The notes beneath the pieces are model-generated. The model made no database searches and had not been told where the DNA came from. It worked only from the letters and a program-made list of their open reading frames with translations. A stretch of DNA of 39,243 bases from positions 1-39,243 of the forward strand of contig JAUQXC010000430.1 in assembly GCA_030834825.1 (NCBI GenBank), written 5' to 3'. Source of the DNA: Thermoflexales bacterium (GTDB lineage: Bacteria; Chloroflexota; Anaerolineae; Fen-1058). A program made the position numbers and the translations under genes. Below, piece after piece: positions 23,567 through 30,863 of this stretch. Numbering within the stretch: the stretch's first letter is position 1; every line of letters starts with the position of its first letter.

Positions 23567-24166
23567 ATGAATGCCCTTAACCTTATCCGCACCCGCCGCT
23601 CGATCCGGGGTTACGCCGATCAACCGGTACTGCCCGATCTGATCGATCAGCTCCTCGAAGCGGCGACCTGGGCGCCTTCGTCGCACAATCGCCAGCCGTG
23701 GCGCTTCGCTGTGATCACGACGCAGGACGCCAAAGATCAGTTGGCCGATCGGATGGGCGAACGCCTGTGGTCTGATCGAGCACGCGATGGCGATCCAGCT
23801 GAGGCGATCGAGCGGGACGTGAATCGATCGCGCGAACGGATCATCTCGGCTCCGGTAATCATTGTGGCGTGCTTGTCGCCGATCGATTTGGATCACTATC
23901 CCGACGAGCGGCGCAACTCGCTCGAACGAACGATGGCCGTGCAGAGTGTGGGCGCCTCGATTCAGAATCTGCTGCTGGCCGCGCACGAGTTAGGCCTGGG
24001 TGCATGTTGGATGTGCGCACCGTTGTTCTGTCCTGACGTGGTACGCCAGGTGCTGCACTTGCCGGACGATTGGGAAGCACAGGCGTTGATCACCCTCGGT
24101 TATCCGGCAAATGTGGGTAAGTCCAGAAGCCGCGTTGATTTCCGAGAGATAACGGTTTGGAGATAA
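23567..24166 (+). CDS. Nitroreductase-family protein, FbiB C-terminal-like (candidate dehydro-F420-0 reductase)
   Basis: A 199-residue FMN-type nitroreductase: IRTRRSIRGYADQPV at the N-terminus, AATWAPSSHNRQPWRF for the FMN site, and HELGLGACWMCAPLF further on. The N-terminal half resembles the nitroreductase domain fused to F420-0:gamma-glutamyl ligase in FbiB, which reduces dehydro-F420-0 when CofC/FbiD uses phosphoenolpyruvate. Its position directly before cofD and cofC supports that role. A generic nitroreductase remains possible. No ligase domain is attached. Confidence 0.85.
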   Translation: MNALNLIRTRRSIRGYADQPVLPDLIDQLLEAATWAPSSHNRQPWRFAVITTQDAKDQLADRMGERLWSDRARDGDPAEAIERDVNRSRERIISAPVIIVACLSPIDLDHYPDERRNSLERTMAVQSVGASIQNLLLAAHELGLGACWMCAPLFCPDVVRQVLHLPDDWEAQALITLGYPANVGKSRSRVDFREITVWR

Positions 24167-24284
24167 CCGCGAAGACGCAAAGGACGCGAAGGATATAGAT
24201 CTTTTTTGTGCTCTTTGTGCCTCGCCCAGCGCGCCCCCGACGCTCCGCGTCGGACAGGGCGTTGTGGTTCGTTTGGGGAGAATG
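24167..24284 (+). repeat. Intergenic 9-bp-period repeat and REP-like hairpin upstream of cofD
   Basis: 24173-24200 shows a 9-bp periodicity (units like GACGCAAAG, GACGCGAAG). 24232-24261 forms a hairpin: CCGACGC/GCGTCGG with loop TCC (24237-24253) inside an outer CGCCC/GGGCG. GGGGAG just before the cofD start at 24285 is the likely Shine-Dalgarno. Confidence 0.6.
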
Positions 24285-25331
24285 ATGAATATTGTGGCGT
24301 TAGCCGGCGGTGTCGGCGGTGCAAAGTTAGCGCAAGGATTGATGCTGGCCCCCTCCCCCCTTCAGGGGGTCTCCCGTCCGCCCAAAATGCGGACAGGGGA
24401 GGGAGAACTCCCTTCCCCTGTCACATCTTTCCGTGACGGGGGAAGGGTTGGGGGTCTCACCATCATCGTCAACACGGGCGATGATTTTGAGTGGCACGGC
24501 CTGCACGTCTCGCCGGATCTGGATACGGTCACCTATACGCTCGGTGGATTGGCGAATTCGCAGACAGGTTGGGGCGTAGCCGGTGACACGTTTGAAGCGC
24601 TCGGCGCGCTGCGGCGGCTGGGTGCCGAGGCCTGGTTTAACATCGGCGATCGCGATCTGGCGACACACGTGTATCGCACGTCGCTGCTGCGCCAGGGCAA
24701 GACGCTAACCGAAGCGACGCAGGCGATCACTCAAGCCTTGGGAATTCAGGCTACGCTCCTGCCGATGACGGACGATCGCTTTCGGACAATGGTTGAGACC
24801 GATCAGGGCACATTGGAATTCCAGGATTACTTCGTGCAGCAACGCTGGCAGCCGGTGATCAGGCACATTCATTTTGATGGCGTTGAAACGGCGCGAGCCA
24901 CGCCGCAAGTCATCACGGCCCTGCAACAGGCCGATGCGATCATCATTGCGCCGTCGAACCCGTTCGTGAGTGTGGATCCGATATTGAAAGTAACCCCCAC
25001 CCCCACCCTCCCCAGTCACGACGGGGGAGGGTGTAAGGGAGGGGGTCGGCCAATCGCCGCCGTGTCGCCCATCGTCGGCGGGCAGGCGCTCAAAGGCCCG
25101 GCGGCCAAGATGTTTGCGGAGTTGGGCTGGGAACCGTCAGCTTATGCAGTAGCGCAGCACTATCACGGCCTTGTTACCCACTTCGTGCTCGATCGCATCG
25201 ACGCCGATCAGGAAGGCTGGATACAAGCTTTGGGTATGCAAACGTTGGTGACAGACACCATCATGCAGTCAGTGGAAGATCGGAAACGACTGGCCGCGGA
25301 AGTGGTAGAATTCGTAAAACGTGATGCGTAA
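24285..25331 (+). CDS. cofD: 2-phospho-L-lactate (or phosphoenolpyruvyl) transferase with two repeat-derived inserts
   Basis: A 348-residue CofD/FbiA protein that joins the activated lactyl or enolpyruvyl phosphate to Fo to make (dehydro-)F420-0. Motifs: LAGGVGGAK (residues 6-14), NTGDDFEWHGL and SPDLDTVTYTLGG, GDRDLATHVYRT, TDDRFRTMV, APSNPFVSVDPIL and AAVSPIVGG. Two regions are foreign to the family. Residues about 22-57 (DNA about 24348-24455) and about 237-254 (DNA about 24991-25048) are low-complexity Pro/Gly-rich peptides encoded by palindromic repeat DNA, yet the frame stays open. ATG 24285 is chosen with GGGGAG 4 bp upstream. The stop overlaps cofC. Confidence 0.93.
   Translation: MNIVALAGGVGGAKLAQGLMLAPSPLQGVSRPPKMRTGEGELPSPVTSFRDGGRVGGLTIIVNTGDDFEWHGLHVSPDLDTVTYTLGGLANSQTGWGVAGDTFEALGALRRLGAEAWFNIGDRDLATHVYRTSLLRQGKTLTEATQAITQALGIQATLLPMTDDRFRTMVETDQGTLEFQDYFVQQRWQPVIRHIHFDGVETARATPQVITALQQADAIIIAPSNPFVSVDPILKVTPTPTLPSHDGGGCKGGGRPIAAVSPIVGGQALKGPAAKMFAELGWEPSAYAVAQHYHGLVTHFVLDRIDADQEGWIQALGMQTLVTDTIMQSVEDRKRLAAEVVEFVKRDA
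24350..24455 (+). repeat. Palindromic element inserted in frame in cofD (site 1)
   Basis: Contains two stem-loops: GTCCGC/GCGGAC around 24376-24393, and a 15-bp stem with one mismatch between 24410-24424 and 24433-24447 (loop 8 nt). The C-rich/G-rich arms (CCCTTCCCC, GGGGGAAGGG) and the GTCAC/GTGAC core recur at site 2. Surrounding codons read as normal CofD on both sides. Confidence 0.82.
24991..25048 (+). repeat. Palindromic element inserted in frame in cofD (site 2)
   Basis: A stem ACCCTCCCC/GGGGAGGGT flanks a loop with GTCACGAC, the same arms and core as site 1. It encodes a PTPTLPSHDGGGCKGGG-like peptide where CofD proteins usually have a short PGI-containing loop. Confidence 0.8.
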
Positions 25332-25369
25332 TGGGTAATTCAGCCTTCGTCCCTCAGTCTTCATCCTTC
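25321..25369 (+). repeat. Degenerate heptanucleotide array B across the cofD/cofC junction
   Basis: Seven consecutive 7-bp units without a phase break, first of GT(A/G)ATG(C/G) type (GTGATGC, GTAATGG), then of (A/G)(G/T)(C/T)C(C/T)TC type (AGCCTTC, ATCCTTC). The array contains the cofD stop, the cofC ATG and about the first 13 cofC codons. Confidence 0.75.
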
Positions 25370-25981
25370 AAGACCTACGCCATTCTCCCCGTCAAGCCGC
25401 TGGCGCGCGCCAAAAGCCGCCTGGCCCGCGCGCTGAAAGCGCCGACGCGCGCTGCGCTGGTGCGATCGATCTTTTCACGCACGTTGGATGTGATCGCCCA
25501 GGTGCCGCGCATCGACGGCGCGATCGTCGTGAGCCGCGATCTGACAATCCTGGAACTGGCCCGGCAGCGCAACGCCATCACCTTGATGGAATCCGATTCG
25601 GGATTGAATCCCGCCCTTACACAGGCGGCACACTGGGCGGCACAGCACCTCGCCCGATCGGTGATCGTCATCCCGGTCGATCTGCCGCTGATTACAGCGG
25701 CCGATCTCGACGCGCTGCTCGATCGGGCGGCGGAAGAGCGCTGCCTCGTCATTGCCCCCGATCGACATGAAGACGGCACTAACGTTCTGCTCGCGCGCCC
25801 GCCAGACGCCGTCCACTTTGCTTACGGCGCAGCATCCTTCAACGCGCATCGTACGCAGGCGATCGCACACGGTCTGATCGTCCATGAATATCGATCGCCG
25901 ACAACGGCCTTCGATATCGACGTGCCGGATGATCTGGCGTGGTATCGCGCCGTGCTTGACGCACAGGTATTTTCAGAATAA
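25331..25981 (+). CDS. cofC: 2-phospho-L-lactate/phosphoenolpyruvate guanylyltransferase
   Basis: A 216-residue CofC/FbiD nucleotidyltransferase. ILPVKPLARAKSRLA (about residues 18-32) is the nucleotide-binding start of the GT-A-like fold, followed by VIVIPVDLPLI for the metal site, PDRHEDGTNVLL and FDIDVPDDL. It activates 2-phospholactate or phosphoenolpyruvate with GTP for CofD. The first 13 residues (MGNSAFVPQSSSF) are an extra N-terminal stretch encoded by the heptanucleotide array; family members usually begin close to the VPVKPL strand. No later in-frame ATG precedes the domain. The start overlaps the cofD stop. Confidence 0.92.
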   Translation: MGNSAFVPQSSSFKTYAILPVKPLARAKSRLARALKAPTRAALVRSIFSRTLDVIAQVPRIDGAIVVSRDLTILELARQRNAITLMESDSGLNPALTQAAHWAAQHLARSVIVIPVDLPLITAADLDALLDRAAEERCLVIAPDRHEDGTNVLLARPPDAVHFAYGAASFNAHRTQAIAHGLIVHEYRSPTTAFDIDVPDDLAWYRAVLDAQVFSE

Positions 25982-26037
25982 GATAGCGAAGAGCGCATAG
26001 CGTTCAGCACTCAGCACTCAGTGTTCAACTTTCAGCG
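25982..26037 (+). repeat. Degenerate heptanucleotide array C, left of the four-helix-bundle gene
   Basis: Eight in-phase 7-bp units directly after the cofC stop, from NATAGCG-like to (T/C)TCAGCA-like (TTCAGCA, CTCAGCA, TTCAGCG). The word TCAGTGTTCA at 26018-26027 is an exact inverted copy of TGAACACTGA at 26403-26412. Confidence 0.78.
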
Positions 26038-26052
26038 CTACGGACTGTCAAT

Positions 26053-26412
26053 ATGAAGGATTTCAGGGAATTGAAGATCTGGGAAAAAGCGCATCACTTG
26101 ACACTGGCAATCTATCACACAACTGCCGCATTCCCTTCAGAAGAACGATATGGCTTAACAAGCCAAATGCGCCGTTCGGCAGCCTCCATCCCGACTAATA
26201 TCGCCGAAGGCTGCGGTCGTGGCAGCGACGACGACTTCCGCCGCTTTCTTCAAATAGCAATGGGCTCAGCTAGCGAACTGGAATACCAACTAATCCTCGC
26301 ACATGATTTAGGATATCTGGCCTCAGCCGACCATGAGCGCCTGTCAACAGCTGTCATCGAGGTCAAACGTATGTTGGCTTCACTTATCACGAAAATCAAA
26401 AGTGAACACTGA
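26053..26412 (+). CDS. Four-helix-bundle protein (23S rRNA intervening-sequence protein family)
   Basis: A 119-residue protein with the family's hallmarks: FRELKIWEKAHHLTLAIY at the start, QMRRSAASIPTNIAEGCGR in the middle and FLQIAMGSASELEYQL. Members form pentameric four-helix bundles related to Avd of diversity-generating retroelements; the role of free-standing members is unknown. It lies inside the F420 locus but has no evident link to F420. The last codons and stop (gaa cac tga) fall in an inverted repeat that pairs with one upstream of the gene, and heptanucleotide arrays flank both sides. No strong Shine-Dalgarno precedes the ATG. Confidence 0.93.
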   Translation: MKDFRELKIWEKAHHLTLAIYHTTAAFPSEERYGLTSQMRRSAASIPTNIAEGCGRGSDDDFRRFLQIAMGSASELEYQLILAHDLGYLASADHERLSTAVIEVKRMLASLITKIKSEH

Positions 26413-26466
26413 TTCTAAACACTGATTGTCGACCGCTGATGGCCGATGGCTGACGGCTGATTGCTA
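26403..26466 (+). repeat. Degenerate heptanucleotide array D, right of the four-helix-bundle gene
   Basis: About nine 7-bp units, of A(C/T)(G/T)GC(T/C)G type in the second half (ATGGCCG, ATGGCTG, ACGGCTG) and AACACTG type in the first half, with one 1-bp phase slip. It begins over the stop codon of the four-helix-bundle gene. Confidence 0.76.
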
Positions 26467-26486
26467 ACCACACCAAGGAGACCCCC

Positions 26487-27482
26487 ATGCCTGAACGAGT
26501 TGCTCTTTACTTGCAAGACGCCCATCCCATCCGCGAAGGGATGGAGTTGGCGCAGTATGCCGAAGCGCGCGGCTTTGAGGCCGTCTGGCAGGCCGAATCG
26601 CGCCTGGTGCGCGATGCCATCGTGCCCATGGCCGCCTTCGCCGCCGTAACCGATCGGATCAAGATCGGCTCCGGCGTGATCAACAACTGGACGCGCAACA
26701 TCGGCTTGCTGGCGGCGACGTATCTGACGCTGGACGACCTGGCGCCCGATCGCATCATCTGCGGCATCGGCGCGTGGTGGGATCCGCTGGCGCGCAATGT
26801 CGGCATTGAGCGCAAGAAACCGCTAAAAGCCATGCGCGAAACGATCGAGGTGATGCGGCGCTTGCTGCGCCTGGAGAACGTGACGTTCGAGGGTGAATTC
26901 CATCACGTGAAAGGGATCGAACTCGACGTAGTGCATGGCCGCCGCGAGCCGCGCCATGTGCCCATTTACCTCGGCGCAACGGGCGATGAGATGATGCGCA
27001 TGACGGGCGAGATCGCCGACGGCGCACTGCTCAACTACTGCGTACCCCCGGAATACAACGATAATGCACTACGCCTATTGGAAGAAGGCGCCAAGAAAGC
27101 GGGCCGCAACTGGCTGGACATCGATCGGCCACAGTTGGTGGTGTGCTCGGTGGACACCGATCACGCGAAGGCGCTCGACGGCGCGCGCGGGCTATTGACG
27201 CAGTACCTGGCGCAGCAGCCGCACATCGCCAAGGCGAGCGGTGTGAGTGAAGACGTGGTGAAGCAGATTCAATCGATTCTGGGTTGGCCCGCCACCAAGG
27301 AACAGATCGCCCAAGCCAAGAAGTTCGTGCCCGACGATCTGGTGGAACGCATCACGGCCAGCGGCACACCCGATGAAGTGCGTGCCAAAGTGGAGGAGTA
27401 TCGCAAGCACGGTTGTACTTGCCCGGTCCTCTATCCCCTGGGCGATCCGAAGTTGATGATCGATACGTTTGCGCAGAAGTAA
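26487..27482 (+). CDS. LLM-class F420-dependent oxidoreductase (Mer-like)
   Basis: A 331-residue luciferase-like TIM-barrel protein. [33 protein letters not shown] (about residues 60-79), [22 protein letters not shown] and [15 protein letters not shown] match F420-dependent relatives of methylenetetrahydromethanopterin reductase rather than FMN-only luciferases. It likely transfers hydride between F420 and an unknown substrate. AAGGAG lies 7 bp before the ATG. Proximity to cofD and cofC supports F420 use. A strong hairpin follows. Confidence 0.88.
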   Translation: MPERVALYLQDAHPIREGMELAQYAEARGFEAVWQAESRLVRDAIVPMAAFAAVTDRIKIGSGVINNWTRNIGLLAATYLTLDDLAPDRIICGIGAWWDPLARNVGIERKKPLKAMRETIEVMRRLLRLENVTFEGEFHHVKGIELDVVHGRREPRHVPIYLGATGDEMMRMTGEIADGALLNYCVPPEYNDNALRLLEEGAKKAGRNWLDIDRPQLVVCSVDTDHAKALDGARGLLTQYLAQQPHIAKASGVSEDVVKQIQSILGWPATKEQIAQAKKFVPDDLVERITASGTPDEVRAKVEEYRKHGCTCPVLYPLGDPKLMIDTFAQK

Positions 27483-27494
27483 ATTGTCCTTTGC

Positions 27495-27532
27495 TCCTCT
27501 CCCAGAATTCAACGAATAATTTTGGGAGAGGA
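27495..27532 (+). terminator. Strong hairpin after the LLM oxidoreductase gene
   Basis: A 15-bp stem with one G-U pair, TCCTCTCCCAGAATT at 27495-27509 against 27518-27532, with an 8-nt loop. The AATTGT/ACAATT words just outside can extend the pairing. It probably ends the F420-locus transcript. The rest of 27533-27701 shows nothing further. Confidence 0.7.
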
Positions 27533-27701
27533 TACAATTCAGTTTTCACGGTGATCTACTGAGCATTGCACGATTAGCTAAACTCGCGCATGTCATGACA
27601 ACGTGCGAAACGCCTTGAAAACAGGCGGATTTCGTGTGACAGACTGCCGAAAAAGGTTAGTAAATCATGCAAAGGCTGTAATATGCAAAAAGTCTGATAG
27701 T

Positions 27702-28223
27702 ATGGAAGCTGACAAGAGGAAGCCTTCTTTAGAAGCAGTGGGGCTTAGATTCGGGGCAAAGCTAGGACTTGTGTTATCAACACTCTATCTAATCCTGCTT
27801 ACATCCCTGCAATCTTTGCATTATTTCACCACCCGGACCAGAGAACCTATTTCAGAGCGCTGGGAAACGGTTGGCGACTTAATCCGCGCGAATCTTTCAG
27901 TTGGATGGTTTGCCGGTATTGCTCCCGCCATTATTTTAGGAGCAATCACAAGTTGGATCCTTGTGCAGATCATCGAAACGTTTAGGTATAAGCTGACTCG
28001 AAAGACTGTCGCAATAATGGGAATATTCGTATGCTTTAGCCTGATGCTTATATTACAAGGTCTGCTAATGCTTCCGCTTAACCGCAGCGAAGTGATCGCA
28101 AACGACTTCCGCGGCTTATATTTCCCCTATCTGGGCATTCCCACCATTATCTACATCTTGGCAGGTGGATATACAGCTGTACATCTGTATAACAAGAGCA
28201 TCGAAGACAGTACAGCACATTAG
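27702..28223 (+). CDS. Small integral membrane protein, unknown function
   Basis: A 173-residue protein with about four membrane helices (about 19-40, 68-92, 102-124, 142-162). ATG 27702 begins a normal charged N-terminus (MEADKRKPS); the frame is open upstream to 27603 but that part looks non-coding. By eye the gene is clearly more AT-rich than its neighbours, suggesting transfer or weak selection. There are no recognised motifs and no convincing Shine-Dalgarno. It is isolated between a terminator and palindrome-rich DNA. Confidence 0.55.
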   Translation: MEADKRKPSLEAVGLRFGAKLGLVLSTLYLILLTSLQSLHYFTTRTREPISERWETVGDLIRANLSVGWFAGIAPAIILGAITSWILVQIIETFRYKLTRKTVAIMGIFVCFSLMLILQGLLMLPLNRSEVIANDFRGLYFPYLGIPTIIYILAGGYTAVHLYNKSIEDSTAH

Positions 28224-28426
28224 TTACCGAAATCTCTCAAGGAAATCGGATTCCTCCGATCAGAGTGGAAACGCATTCGAGAATGGAGAAACCCGGTTTC
28301 TTTATCCAGCCGGCTAATGCTGTTGTCAACCAATACCAGATATTTCAGAACTGTAGAACAGGCATCCTTATGCCTGTTCAATCACGCATGGGGATGCGCG
28401 ATCTATGGTTTTGAAATAAACTCTAC
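28224..28426. repeat. Palindrome-rich intergenic region between convergent genes
   Basis: Three short perfect hairpins lie in 140 bp: ATCGGA/TCCGAT with loop TTCC (28245-28260), AGAAAC/GTTTCT around 28287-28301, and GAACAGGCAT/ATGCCTGTTC with loop CCTT (28356-28379). The last may terminate transcription from both sides. I see no gene here. Confidence 0.65.
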
Positions 28427-29113
28427 TTATTCGTTAGGACCTTTCATCCGATCTTCTATCTCCCAAATGTGATCGAGGACATGCCAGGCCTCCCGGCGAA
28501 CAAAGTAGCGTGGTGACCAGCGTTTACCACCACGCGGCCCGTATGGGGCGATCTCGCCTCGGGCCGAGGCCTTCAAGGTTTTCAGAATGGCCTGGCGGGT
28601 TCGCTCCAGGGACTCAGACTGCGACACCTTTCCGCCTAGCTGCGAGAGATAACCCTTCTCAGCCCCAAGCACGTGCTCAGCGACTCCGGCGAGAGTTCGC
28701 CCGCCACCCCGCGGACCTGTGCGCAAGGTCTTGCCTTCGGCCAGCTCAACCGCCGCATCAAACGCTCGCCAGCACGCTTTCAATATCGCCTGCAGGCGAT
28801 GCAGCTCAGCATCATCCAGCGGTTGTGCATCGCCAGCCGGGGCCATATCAGGCGCGCCGAAGTCCGTGGTCGCATTACCTTTCAAATGGTCCACGACGAC
28901 GAAAGCCGAGACATCGTTGGGCGGTTGAAAGCCCAACCGCGCCGGGCGCAGAACGCGCGCATAGCGCGGACCATACTCAAAGAGAGCCTGGAGCGCGCCG
29001 GCTTCATCCCGACCCACGCGGCACCAGCCCGGCCAATCGAGCGCTGCTGCAAATGTACGGCGGTCTCCCACTTCCAGGTAGACTTTGAGCTTGTTCGTCA
29101 ATTTACGATTCAT
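28427..29113 (-). CDS. DinB-like helical-bundle protein with HicB-like N-terminal region
   Basis: A 228-residue protein. ATG 29113 is preceded by AAGGAG on the minus strand; an upstream open extension is rejected. Residues about 8-65 (VYLEVGDRRTFAAALDWPGW, CRVGRDEAGALQAL) look like a HicB-type or similar small beta-alpha domain. The C-terminal part is a helical bundle of DinB/DUF664 type with AEHVLGAEKGYLSQL and REAWHVLDHIWEIEDR near the end. DinB-fold proteins are often thiol- or metal-dependent enzymes; no substrate can be named. Monocistronic. Confidence 0.68.
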   Translation of the reverse strand: MNRKLTNKLKVYLEVGDRRTFAAALDWPGWCRVGRDEAGALQALFEYGPRYARVLRPARLGFQPPNDVSAFVVVDHLKGNATTDFGAPDMAPAGDAQPLDDAELHRLQAILKACWRAFDAAVELAEGKTLRTGPRGGGRTLAGVAEHVLGAEKGYLSQLGGKVSQSESLERTRQAILKTLKASARGEIAPYGPRGGKRWSPRYFVRREAWHVLDHIWEIEDRMKGPNE

Positions 29114-29293
29114 TCTCGCTCCTTGCGTTGGGATCCGGATCACTTCCCAACCATCGAGCGTCACTCTCCAGAGAGAAACTCGATCTCCAGGAATGAATTT
29201 ACTTTGTGATGCCCACACCTAACTTACATGGCCTTTTTCATCCAGGCGCTGGACTTTGATCAGCGCCCATCAGAGGACCTGATGGTATACGGG

Positions 29294-29345
29294 ATTGTGT
29301 GTAAAATCGTTAGCCCGCAGTTCAACTGCGGGGAATCTACACAAT
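29294..29345. terminator. Two-level hairpin between convergent/divergent units
   Basis: An inner stem CCCGCAGT/ACTGCGGG with loop TCA (29314-29332) lies inside an outer stem ATTGTGT/ACACAAT (29294-29300, 29339-29345), followed by a run of T on the plus strand. It lies 3' of the minus-strand beta-propeller gene. 29114-29293 holds only weaker palindromes (for example GGCGCTG/CAGCGCC). Confidence 0.5.
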
Positions 29346-29400
29346 TTTTGGCAAACTGCAGAGGACCTTTCGTCCCGCGCTCAACGAACAGCAGACCCCG

Positions 29401-30684
29401 CTACTTTAACACCAATGGGAGATACGTTCGCTCCCGGCCATCGTACAACCAGATTTCATCCTGTCCAGAAATAATACCTTGACTCAAGAAATCGGAGTCA
29501 CTGCGAAAGGCGACCAGCCGACCACTCGCCGCTATGCTGGGCGTTCCGCTATCGCGGCTCGTATCAGAAGCCTGGGTCAGACGCGTCAACTGTCTGGTGG
29601 GAACATCGTAAAGCCAGATTTCGTAGGCGCCCGGATCCAGGTCTTCGTGGAGCAAGTCGGAACTGCTGGAAAAGGCCACTTTGCTTCCCGTTCCATCCAG
29701 GCTGGGTTCCCTGCTCTCGCGGTAGCCATAGCCGGTCGCCGTCGTGACGCGCGTATACGTCACGGCAACAATATCGTACAGCCAGATTTCATGATAGTCA
29801 TTCGTGATAACCTGGCTCGCGAGGTTCGAGTCACTCTCAAAGACGATTTTGGTGCCATCGCGACTGATGGCGGGATTCCGGCTCTCACGATCGGTGCCAC
29901 TAGCCGTCGTAATCCGGGTAAAGGTCAGCGTCTGAGTATCATACAGCCAGATTTCTGGCCGGGTGACGGGCGCATCCGGCACGCCGAGCAAGTTCGTACG
30001 GCTCTCAAAGGCGATCCGGGTGCCATCGCCGCTCAGGCTGGGATTGTTGCTGGGCCCCAATCCGGCGGTTGTACCGGTCGTGATACGAGTGTATGTGGCC
30101 GACTGAATATCATACAACCAGATTTCAAATTGGCCGACAGGAATTGTCACGCCCTGGAGCGCGGAAGTACTAGCAAAGGCAAGCACCGTGCCGGCGTCGT
30201 TCAGACTGGGATTCTGGCTTTGCCGGTTAACGGGACTACCTGTGGTCACTCGCGTGTAAGTCAGATTAGCAATATTGTACAGCCAGATTTCATCCTGGCC
30301 TTCGGGAACGGTATAGCCGGGGAAATTGGAATCACTCTGAAAGGCAATCTTCGTGCCGTCTCCGCTCAAGCTGGAGTTATGGCTGTATCGACTACCACTG
30401 CCGCTGGCCGTCGTAACGCGCGTCACTGTCAGGGCCTTTCGATCATAGAGCCAAACCTCGAATTGGTCGTCCACGATCCCTTGACCGAGAAGATCAGAGT
30501 CGCTCTCAAAGGCCACGCGGTTGCCCTCATTACTTAGGCTGGGTTGAAGGCTCTGCCGTGTCCCTCGCGTCAGGCGGACTAACCGCTCAATTGATGGGGC
30601 GGCCATCAGGTTGCTGACCAGCAACAGCACAAGAATCGCTGCACTTCCCACGGCTACGATCAACCGACAACAAATTGCCTTCAT
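29401..30684 (-). CDS. Secreted TolB-like beta-propeller protein with YLPLVLK tail
   Basis: A 427-residue exported protein. The signal peptide is about 1-28 (ending LMAAPS). It contains about seven repeats of about 55 residues, each with SLSxDGTKIAFxSDS and EIWLYDxxxxTYTRVTT (for example 47-100, 107-160), forming a complete beta-propeller of PD40 type. The C-terminus is RTYLPLVLK, the same type of tail as in the CAP and lectin-like proteins. It probably binds ligands or proteins outside the cell. AGGAGG lies before the ATG, and a sigma70-like promoter is visible at 30767-30795. Confidence 0.88.
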   Translation of the reverse strand: MKAICCRLIVAVGSAAILVLLLVSNLMAAPSIERLVRLTRGTRQSLQPSLSNEGNRVAFESDSDLLGQGIVDDQFEVWLYDRKALTVTRVTTASGSGSRYSHNSSLSGDGTKIAFQSDSNFPGYTVPEGQDEIWLYNIANLTYTRVTTGSPVNRQSQNPSLNDAGTVLAFASTSALQGVTIPVGQFEIWLYDIQSATYTRITTGTTAGLGPSNNPSLSGDGTRIAFESRTNLLGVPDAPVTRPEIWLYDTQTLTFTRITTASGTDRESRNPAISRDGTKIVFESDSNLASQVITNDYHEIWLYDIVAVTYTRVTTATGYGYRESREPSLDGTGSKVAFSSSSDLLHEDLDPGAYEIWLYDVPTRQLTRLTQASDTSRDSGTPSIAASGRLVAFRSDSDFLSQGIISGQDEIWLYDGRERTYLPLVLK

Positions 30685-30766
30685 GCAACCTCCTGAAAAT
30701 GAATGAATATGAGAAGATCAACTGCCTGACCCCATGCGCTTGTCGCTTTCCTGTGTGTGCAGCCCC

Positions 30767-30795
30767 TTTATAGCATTCTTTGCCAGTTACAACAA
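30767..30795 (-). promoter_or_regulatory. Candidate sigma70-type promoter of the beta-propeller gene
   Basis: On the minus strand, TTGTTG (30795-30790) and TATAAA (30772-30767) are separated by 17 bp. They lie about 83 bp before the ATG at 30684. Confidence 0.55.
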
Positions 30796-30863
30796 ACTTC
30801 GCCCAGATAAGCCGAACAAAGAATTCGGACAACAATTCAGATCCCATTTTGCTAGCGCGACGA

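Noticed and set aside
26053-26412. A diversity-generating retroelement, because the gene resembles Avd
   Set aside because: No reverse transcriptase, template repeat or variable repeat is found nearby.
29479-30537. A 352-codon open frame on the plus strand
   Set aside because: It is the complement of the repetitive beta-propeller gene; its own repeats only mirror the propeller blades. The minus-strand frame has a signal peptide, Shine-Dalgarno and promoter.
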